Positions 1 to 9,700 of a DNA stretch of 14,309 nucleotides are shown one piece after another (the first letter of the stretch is position 1; every line of letters begins with the position of its first letter). The stretch is from Methanosarcinales archaeon (GTDB lineage Archaea > Halobacteriota > Methanosarcinia > Methanosarcinales > Methanogasteraceae), in NCBI GenBank assembly GCA_012961645.1, contig DTYY01000196.1:1-14309 (forward strand). Reading direction: 5' to 3'. Both the position numbers and the translations under genes were made by a program. The notes beneath the pieces were generated by a model. It had not been told where the DNA came from, ran no database searches, and worked only from the letters and a program-made list of their open reading frames with translations.

Positions 1-15
1 CCGCCGCACCTCACG

Positions 16-702
16 TCAGCATATCTCGATTGCGCCCACCGCCGCCTGCAGGATCATCAGCGCATCAAGCGGTGTGACCTGTCCGTCCCTACTCACATCA
101 GCAGCAGGATCGTTCGGGCGGCTGCCTGCTGCGATCTCAAGCGCAATCACTGCATCTGCAATCGCAATCTCGCCATCGCGGTTGACATCACCGCAAAGCG
201 CTCCAATGACAACGCTGCCATCGTTTACCGTGGTCGATACGGCAGTACCGTTTATATCGCCGACGATGACACTGGAAAGGTCGAGGAGTGATGTCCCATC
301 AACCGTTTTTGCAGTCATCTGAATCGTTGCAAAGAATCCTTGCGATGAGACAGTTGCTCCAGGGGTTGTGATTGCTCCTGCTACGCTGTTAATCGTTCCA
401 GCAGCGTTGTCTATTGTACCTGGACTGAAGAACGTGCTCGCACCGTCCTGGTTCAATAGATCGTCCTCGGTCACACTCTCTGCACTGACAAGCGAAGCGT
501 CAAAGCTCAGATCGAACTGGGCGCCTGCAACCGATCTATCCGGGTTTATGGTGACATTTATCGTGAATGTTTCTCCCTTGGCTACGTTCTGTGTGGATGG
601 AGAGACACTTACGAGGGTTTCTGCAGATGCCATCCCTGCCAGTCCGGATAAGAGAGATAGGGATAAAATCCCTATCAAGATATACTTCTCTCTGTTCTTC
701 AT
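16..702 (-). CDS. Secreted cohesin-dockerin protein
   Basis: A 228-residue exported protein consisting almost only of interaction modules. Residues 1-27 form a signal peptide (KNREKY, hydrophobic stretch, cleavage likely after MASA). Residues ~28-165 are a cohesin-type beta-sandwich (GAQFDLSFD, then SVIVGDINGTAV near the end). Residues ~168-228 are a type I-like dockerin with two calcium-binding F-hand repeats, DVNRDGEIAIAD and DVSRDGQVTPLD, each followed by a hydrophobic helix. No catalytic domain or membrane anchor is visible; the protein ends in Cys. In known systems cohesin binds dockerin outside the cell, so a protein with one of each could act as a linker or adaptor in a chain; that role is inference. 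The ATG at 702 has a strong GAGGAG ribosome-binding site seven bases upstream that overlaps the stop codon of the giant gene before it, so the two are co-transcribed and probably translationally coupled. Its cohesin is a near copy of the cohesin in that giant protein. Confidence 0.92.
   Translation of the reverse strand: MKNREKYILIGILSLSLLSGLAGMASAETLVSVSPSTQNVAKGETFTINVTINPDRSVAGAQFDLSFDASLVSAESVTEDDLLNQDGASTFFSPGTIDNAAGTINSVAGAITTPGATVSSQGFFATIQMTAKTVDGTSLLDLSSVIVGDINGTAVSTTVNDGSVVIGALCGDVNRDGEIAIADAVIALEIAAGSRPNDPAADVSRDGQVTPLDALMILQAAVGAIEIC
470..519. repeat. 50-base identical copy within cohesin coding region (copy A)
   Basis: These 50 bases are identical to 1162-1211. They encode the FDLSFDASLVSAESVT part of the small protein's cohesin. 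They lie inside a longer diverged duplication (about 220-560 versus 915-1250) covering most of the cohesin domain. The copies are in the same orientation, about 690 bases apart. They reflect a tandem duplication, or later gene conversion, of the module. Confidence 0.9.
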
Positions 703-709
703 GATTCAA

Positions 710-715
710 CTCCTC
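710..715 (-). promoter_or_regulatory. Ribosome-binding site overlapping upstream stop codon
   Basis: On the minus strand GAGGAG lies seven bases before the ATG at 702. Its first two bases are the last two of the giant gene's TGA (716-714). This arrangement is typical of translational coupling and fixes the start of the small cohesin-dockerin gene. Confidence 0.8.
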
Positions 716-3700
716 ATGGGCAGGGTCCCCAGTGTTGCCCTATCACGATCATATCCAGGACGTTGATCTCACCATCCTTGTTGACGTCTTCTGGAATCCA
801 GCCTGGAGTTCCTGTTTCTCCCCAGTGCTGACCCACCCGAATCATGTCAAGCACGTTCACATTTCCATCGCCGTTCACATCACCGATGCATGTTGTTATG
901 GTGACGGTTCCATCGTTTACCATGATCGATACAGCAGTCCCGTTTATATCGCCAACGATGACGCTGGAAAGGTCAAGTGGTGATGTTCCTCCGACCGATT
1001 TTGCAGTCATCTGGATCGTTGCAAAGACTCCTGGTGCTGATACCGTTGCTCCTGGTGTCGTGATCACCCCTGCTACGCCTGCAATCGTTCCAGTGGTGTT
1101 ATCTATCGTGCCTGGGCTGAAGTGTGTGCTCGCACCATCCTGGTTCAACAGATCTCCCTCTGTCACACTCTCTGCACTGACAAGCGAAGCGTCAAAGCTC
1201 AGATCGAACTGAACGCCGGCTATCGGCTCTGCCGGATCCACGGTCACATTCACGGTGAACGATCCCGGATAAACATTCTGAGATGGTGGTGTGATGTTTA
1301 CGATTGTCACGTCCACTTCTCCACAGCTTTCCGGTGTTTGTGCCCGATAATTGTTGTACACGTCCCAGTTATTGGTCTCAACCGCAGGCACGGTAGCATC
1401 GTCGTTTACGTTTGTGATGTGGTACGTATGTTGATTCCAGATGCATCTGGCTTCTGGCCAGCACTCGTCATTGCCGTAGACCTCGATTCCTGTGTTGCCA
1501 GCAAAAGCGTAGTTGTTGACAGCAAAGACGATCTCGACATGGCCGTCGCTGTCAACATCCACGATGACTGGCTGTTCGATGAGCGTTCCTGAAGGACCCG
1601 GAGTCTTGAAGAGGACTGCTCCATCACTTCCTCTGAAGATACGGTGGTATAACTCGTCACTGTAGATGATCTCGCAGCTTCCATCAGAATCGAAGTCGAA
1701 GGCTGAAGAGCCGGCAGCCCGCGAGCTGTGATCTCTGATCTCTGCCATCCACTTTATGCTACCATCCGTCTCGAATGCAACATAGTAGTCGTATCCGCCG
1801 ACGCCGATCTCAAGTTCACCATCTCCATCGATATCTGCAACGACAGGCGGTCCGTTTCCACGAGCGGGCATTGCAACAGGACCCCATTTCAGCGTACCGT
1901 CATGCTCCTTGAGCGAGACGTTATCGCCGCCAACGACCACGATCTCTGGATATGGGTCTGAATCGAAGTTTCCTATCGCTGGTCGTCCGGCAGGAGAACT
2001 TGTCCAGTAGATGCTTCCGTTGTATCGATATGCTGCAGAGCCTGTCACAACCTCTGGCATCCCGTCATCGTCGAGGTCAGCTACAGCAGACGCATAACTT
2101 GAGCCTGCTGTGCCTGTCCAGCGAACCGTACCATCGTTGTTGAAGACGGTTCTTCCTGCAATGATCTCGGGTGTTCCATCCTGATCGAGATCAGCAACAG
2201 CCACAGCAAGCCTGCCCACCCTGGTGGTACTGTTCCACTTGAATGATCCATCATGCTCAAAGCAGATGATCTCGCTTGAGTTCTTGCTCACGAGGATCTC
2301 TGGCATCCCGTCATCGTCGATGTCGGCTACAGCAGGCTCAGCGCCTGCCTGGACCCTGTACTCGGGATCGGTGACGCTGAAGAGTTCACTGCCGTCATCA
2401 CCGCTTATGGCGCGGATTATTCCACCAGCCAGCCAGCTACGGTTGAAGGTGCTGAAGATGATATCAGGGATACCATCACCATTTAGGTCGGCAGCCACCG
2501 GCGCCATCATCACCTGATTGTAATTCGGCTCAACGGTGGTGCTGTTCCACGTCCATTCAAGTTTGGGTCTTCCAGCCATAACGGTCGCTATATCTTCATC
2601 GTAGACCACCTCGCCAGTCTCCGCACATACAGCCTTTACCTCCTGCGTGTTCACGTCTATACCACACCTGATCACTCTGGCATCAAATTCTATTGTGATC
2701 GTCTTGCATGGCTTGAGAATCCGGTCCGGGAACTTCCAGACAACCGTACGAATGCCCACAAACGCAGGATCAACCGTTGCATTGTCTGCGTACTCGAGGC
2801 TCTCTGAGAGGACGTCTGTTACCATGATCTCGGTTAGATCACAGCATGTTCCGTTGTTGTGGATCGTACAGTTGAACCTCACGAGATCCCCGATCTCTGC
2901 AGTGATAGCGTCCACCCATTCTCCGGTTTCTGGATCCATGACCTTCTTCTCAACGTCTATACCAGGATCGCACACGATCCACACCTTATAGTCCTCGACC
3001 TCACCGTCAGGAGCCAGTCCCTCAAACGAGAGGCTCTGCAACTTGCTGAATCGGAAGCGGGCAAACATACTCCCTGGTATTGTTGCAGCAGGCACACTGA
3101 AGTTGAGTACGTTTGGACCTGTGACCAGAGGCTGGTTTGCGAAGATCTGCTCGCCAGGATCAGCCCAGCTCCTGTCAGCATTAAAGTCGATCCAGCCCTG
3201 GAGTAGACCAGGTGCACTGGCGGTGACTGTGACCGTTGCTGGCTTGCCCGCGACAAGTGGGGTATTGAAGACGACACCATTCTCATCATCGTTGCCATCG
3301 TTGTCATCGCCAAGGGCGTTTGAGTCGGGCTGACCGTCAGGCTCAGGATCGATTGCGTCGTGGTAGTCAAGCCTCACCCGCCGGTTCGTCTCAAACGAAA
3401 GAGCGATGCTTGAGTTGTCTGACGAATGCATGCGCCACTCATCCATCCCTGTCTCTGCGATGGCGTTTGTAAATTCTCCGATCATCGTCCACGCTCCATC
3501 CAGTGATCCGAATGCCATGCCGTCTGTGCAGCATGGCCACCACCTGTGTCTGCTGTCAAAGATCGTTCCTCCGCCGCTCACAGTGACGCTCTCTCCGGGA
3601 TCATCCAGAGCAAGCACTCCTGCTGTGTCGCCTGCAAGTGTCCAGTGCATGGTGGTGTTGCCACCACTGCCATCGACTGGCTTGTCATGGACGACGAAGA

Positions 3701-6700
3701 GCGAGAGCCCATCGGTCGTATCTGCAAGGAAGAGGTGAGAACGGTCGGATGTAAGCGTTGGTGCAGGACCGTTGAAGGATGCACCGTATGGTGTACCATA
3801 CTGGTAATATCCGGAAGTTGAGAGGTTGGTTGCGTAAGGAGAGACGTACCCGAGAATGTTGGCGTCAAAGTCGCCAGCTCCGGGGCTCGATTCCTGCGAG
3901 ACCCGAACCGTGGGACCGAGATAGAACCCTGGAACGATCACATGCCTGGCACCGTTGCTGCTCGAAAGCGTGGGATAGCCGGGCGCGGTCGCACCATCCG
4001 GCGCATCACCCCAGTCAAGCTCCTCGAATGTCAGCATAAATGCCATATCAATCGAGTCACGCTCCAATCCATGGTAAGGATGTTCAGGCGGGTATCGCAG
4101 TTCCTTCCAGATCCGTGGCAGTTCGCTGCCGCGGTCCCAGACAGCATCATCCATGAAGTGGCGGGGCCACTCTCGCGTCTTCCAGCCAAACTCACCTTGC
4201 TCGGTCTTGACGCTTATGTCGAGCCAGTAGATGATCGGATTCTCCACGGTCCCCATCTGTTGGAATGCTTCGTCCGGCTTGATCTGGATGTCGTACCGCC
4301 ACACCTGGGTGTCGCCGCCCTTGATCAGCTCACCGCTTGCAGGGTCCCACCACCACTCACCCGGGTCAACGGGCATCACATAATACAGCATCTCCTTAAA
4401 CTCATCCGGACCGAAGTCGCGCTCCCACAGCAGTTTATCAGGCTTTGAGAATCTGTTGTATGGGTCTGATCCGCCAGCGCCTGCCGGATCATCGCTGTGG
4501 ATGCTCAGGCGAATGTTTCTGATCTCACCCTTCTCGTCATACTTCCACGAGCCCCAGAAGTGCACGTCTGTCAAGAGGCTCGGGGATATGCACTCGAAAT
4601 CGTCAGCTATGGTGCGCATCTCATCGACCCGGATGTCGATTCCATTTGGCGTCAGGTCTGGTAACTGAACCCACTTGGTATTGTGAGGCTGCGCCTGGAT
4701 CCATACCTCATAGTCCTCAACCTCACCGTCAGGAGCCGGTCCCCTTGGGGTCAGTCCGCCCTTGCTGCTGATTCGGAAACGGGCGAAGGTTTGATCAGGG
4801 GTCGCGGTGTCTGGCACTGTGGTTGTGACGGTGTTCTTTCCATCAGACAGGTACCCTGAGTGAATCTGCTCCTGTGGATGCTCCCACAGGTGATTGCCAT
4901 TCCAGTCGATCCATGCGTCGACGTATCCGCCTCCACCGTTGACCTCAATTTCTATCGAGGCTGGCTGACCCTGCTGGAGGATCGGAAGAAAGACGCCGTC
5001 CTCGTCGTCGATGTTGTTGCTGTCGTCACCCAGTGCCACGGGATGTGGCTGACCGTCTGCTTCAACGTCCGGCATCGTTGCGCCGAGCCGGGGGGCTCTT
5101 GCCGTTCCTATCGCATGGCTGGCGCCTCCACGGATGGCGCGTGTGGGATACCCGCCACTCAGGCTATTCGGAAACTCGGGCGCATCGCCCCAGTCGGAGT
5201 CTGCTTTCTCCTGGACCGTGATCATCACATCTGCCATGCTCCTTGCCATGCCGTCGTAGGCGAAGTATGTGAAACTATCAGGACCGGTGTAGCCGGCATC
5301 AGGCGTGTAGCTGAAGGTGCCGTCTGCGTTCTGGGTCACCGATCCATGGACCGGGGAACTGCCCGGAAGGGCGGTCAGCGGATCAGGGTCGACATCGTAG
5401 TCATTGACCAGCACGTCGATTCTGTTGTTTGCGCTATCCATTGCGACGGTCAGTTGATCGTCATAAGCTTCGGGCGGATCGTTGATGCTTCGCACCCTGA
5501 CTGTCACCGTCGCCATATCAGTGTTCTGAGCGCTATCAGTCATAGAGTAGGTGAACTGATCGCTGCCATGGAAGTTTGGTCCTGGCGTGTAGATGACCTT
5601 CCCCTGCACAAGCGATGTCGCACCATGCTGGGGCTGACCGACACCGGTGACAACAAGCGCTCCTTCGCCCGAGTCGTTAGCAAGGACGTCTATTGCCACG
5701 TTCTGGTCGTCCTCGTCGATTTCAATTACGTCGTCAACAGCTTCGACCTTTTCCGATTTCATGACAATCGAGATCATCGCCCGATGATCAGAGACTGTTG
5801 CCATGTCAACTGCCCGAATCGTGAAGGCATTAAATGCACTTGCCTCTTCGGCAGCATTCATGATAGCAGGCGGCGTCCAGACGACACTATCTCCATACCG
5901 CAGCATGGTTTCGCCTGGAACAACAGGCACACCATCCTTGATCAAAGATCCGCTCTCCACCGTCTCAATACGGAAGTACGTGGCACCCGGGACATCCGGC
6001 TCCCAGTGTATTGCCTGGGCGAGGAGCATGTCATGTGTGATGATCACAGGCTCCCAGGGTGGGACAAATCTCATAACCCGGTATTTCTCTATGATGATCG
6101 GCGGCCAGTTGTATCCCCCTGCGAAGATCGGGAAGTTTGCGTCTGAAGCAGCCCATGGATGCTCCTTCCCCCACGTATATGTCCCTTCGTTGTCAGGATA
6201 CGTGCCGCGTGTGAAGGCGTAGGGGTCGTGGTCATGCGCATAGACATAAGCGTCATGAGTGTTTTCATAACCGAGATTGAGAGCGTCAGCGAATGCGCCG
6301 GCGAAGCCATCACCCCAGCTGCTTTCATAATGATTGGTTGCCGCACAACCGAATGCAGATGTTGTCAGTGGCAGCAGGTCATCCAGCATCCCGCCAGCAA
6401 AGCACTGGGTATGAACCACCGTGGTGTGTCCTGCTCCCGCCTGATTTAACCAGTCTTCCAGATCGTTATCAGCAGTGGAGTCGCCCCAACCAGTGAGAAC
6501 CTCCTCGCCAGTGGTTGCAGGGGCATTGCTGGTCCCACCGCCGTGGTCAAATGCATAGAAGAGGAGATGGTCATTGCCATCCACACGGGCAGCGAGCGTG
6601 GTTGTCAGTACTGATTGCAGATTGGCTCGTGTCCCGGGTAGAACAGTGGTGCCATTGATGGCATAGGACATGTCTGAATTTATCCCGTCCGACCGGTCTA

Positions 6701-9700
6701 CTGCCGGATCTGTGCCATCGGCATACAGCACCCAGATATTGTCTGGAGCAAGATCGTAGTCATCCACCAGCGTTTCGTACATCTCTTTTATGTTGTTATA
6801 ATAGCGGGCATGGTTGCTGCCGGGTCCTGCCCCGCCGCTGAATAGCAGAGCGTAGTTGTCACTCTCGCCGAGCAATTCCACCACCAGCCCATAATCAGCC
6901 ATGATCATGCCGATGTCAGCGGCACAAACCCGGACGAAATAGGACTCGCCAGCCAGAGTATCCCACTTTATGTGCTCGCTCCCTGCTCCTGTCTCAGAGG
7001 TGGCGAGCAGATTCTCTTCGGAATCGTAGAGCTCAAGCTTCAGACTGCCAATCTGACCATCAAAGTTGGCATTGAAGTTTACCGGACCGTCATTCAGTGC
7101 TGCCCACTCAAACCAGTCCTCATCGCTTTGCTCGTGAATTCCCAGTCCTGACCTGTCCTGGTTAAGACAGCCCAGATCAAGTGCAGTGGCAAAGTCGTCA
7201 TTGGGCTCAAAATGATCCGGTCCTGCCTGCTGGATCAAGAACTTATGATCCTCAACCTCGCCATCCTGGGCTCTGCCCTCGTACAATGGTGCGGGCAGTA
7301 CCGATGCCAGAGGGATAGTGCTGAATCTGAAACGGGCATAACTGCTGCCCGGCTTTGCATCGCCCGGGACGTGGATCCCATGTGCAGAGGGTCCTGCCGG
7401 GATGGGCAGGTCGGAGATGACGTACTCACCCGGATCGTCCCAGTCACCGTCAGCATTCCAGTCGAACCATGCGTTCAGGTAGCCAGTAACGCTGGAAGTC
7501 ACCTGGATGCGGGTTGTTGCGCCTGCACGAAACGGCGGGATTGCAACACCATCCTCGTCATCAGTGCCGTCGGTGAAATCATCTCCGGTGGCGCTGATAC
7601 TCGGCTGTCCGTCTACGTCCGCCTCCACCCACCTGCCAAGGCAGATACCCGGATTGATTGTGTGACACGCACCGTTGTTGATCACAAGCGTTGGATATCT
7701 CGGATCTGGTGCATCGCCAAAGTCAAGCCCAAAAAACTGCTCAGAGATCAGCATGAATGCCATATCGATCTGCTTTTCGGACGAATGATCCAGTTCCTCC
7801 CACCACTCACCTCCTTCCAAGCCGCGGACAGCATTGTCATTCCAGTGATCCTTGGAGGTCTCCCAGCCCCAGAACCACTTTTCTTCGGCGGGTTTGGCTC
7901 CGATATCCAGCCAGTATATTCTGCCCTCTTCCTGTTCAAAAGGCTCTTCCAGACGAACGATGTAGTAGAACTTATGCTCCCACCAGATAGTGCCAGCTAC
8001 ATCTGTGTGAGGCACTGAATCCCAGTAGCGTTCCTTAACATTATCAGAGTCCACCCAGACCTCTCTGAGAAGTTCTCCAGGATGGCTCCATGGCATATCA
8101 GGATCAACACCTGCTGGCACATCGTTGTGGAAACTGAGCTTGAATCCAGAAACGCCAGGGGTCTGAGGAAGCAGTTTCTCAGGCGGACCCGGGTTGTCCT
8201 GCTCCCAGTGTCTCTCTCCCTCGATGCTCAGATAAGAGCCCCAGAAGTGGACCTCGGTTACTGCTTTGCCGTCTGTGCATAGCCAGTCATCAGCAACAAC
8301 CGGATCCTCTGGAAGGGAGAGGATATTTACACCATCTGCCATGTCAGGGAACTGGAGCCACTTTATCGGACCCTCGCTGGTTGTAAGCTCAAATGCCATG
8401 TCTATGGGCTGTTTTGTCCATGGGTGCATGATCAACTCCCACTCTGAATCATCCGGGTCTGTGTACCATCCCTGTACAGCAAAATCGTTCCAGCGGTCCA
8501 TGGAACTCTCCCAGCCCCATGGAAACTCGGGATCACGAGGTACGGCTGCGATTGAAAGCCAGTAGATCCTGTCCCGCTTCTGCCTGAAAACCTCTGGAAG
8601 ATCCAGGTCATACCTGTACTTATGTTCATAGCTCTCCCATGGCGATAATATGGAGGCTACATAAGTCTCGGTAAAGTCATCCACCCAGACCTCATAGAGG
8701 AGCTTATCCGGGCGGCTGAATTCATCTGGAGTGGTCGAAGGAGCGTCCGAATAGATCTGTATCCTGAACTTCTCCACCCCTGGTGGATCACCTGGTGGGG
8801 TCTCTACATCCTCTTTCCAGCCAGGATAGGAGCCCCAGAAGTGAAGATCAGTGACCGGGCTCCCGTCCAGGCAGAGCCAGTCATCTGCCACTGTTATTCT
8901 CTTTTCTTCGGTGGGAATGGAGATAACATTGATCCCACGTACCATATCCGGTCTCTGCTGCCATTTGATCGGCTCCAGAGGCTCTGGCGTCTCAGAGGGC
9001 ACGGTCAGTTCAAATGCCATATCCACGGTCCTGTAATGCTCCTGATACCACGAAGGCAGCATTTTTGGTGCGATCTCTTCCCAGTAATTATTGTCAGACC
9101 AATATCGGCAAGCATCGTCATTCCAGTGGCTGTTGGAGGTCTCCCAGCCCCATGGGTACTTGTATTCTTCTGGCATGACAGCAGCGATGGAGATCCAGTA
9201 GATGGTACCCTCTATCTGATCAAATGGTTCAGGAAGATCGAGGCTATAGTAGAATTTATGTTCGTACCCATCAGGGTGCTTGATTGATGCAACGTACATC
9301 TCTTCAAACTCCACCAACTTTGTTTCATAGAGAAGCGCTCCCGGGCGACTCCATGGTATATCTGTATCGACTCCGGCGGGCACATCTTCATAGATCCTGA
9401 TCACAAATCCCCTGACCATGGGCAGGGTCAACGGCGGGTTTGGGTTCTCTGCTTCCCATCCGATGTAAGATCCCCAGAAGTGAACGTCCGTAAGCGGTCT
9501 TGGGTCAACACATTTCCAGTCATCAGCGACAACTGGCTCTACCTCTATTGATCGAATGTTCACGCCATAGTCCATGTCCGGGGGCTGTCTCCATTTGACA
9601 ACCGAATCGGACACATCTGTATATGTTTCGTCATCTGCCCACACCACTCCGGCGGACAGCATGAGTATCGTAATCACTATCACACTCAACAATATATTCT

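Noticed and set aside
4860..6146. 428-codon open frame on the plus strand
   Set aside because: It lies wholly antisense to the giant secreted protein, its translation is rich in Cys, His and Arg without any domain pattern, and the minus-strand frame has clear domains there.
7212..8018. 268-codon open frame on the plus strand
   Set aside because: It is antisense to the GEVED and DUF7901-like coding region and shows no recognisable motif or plausible start context.
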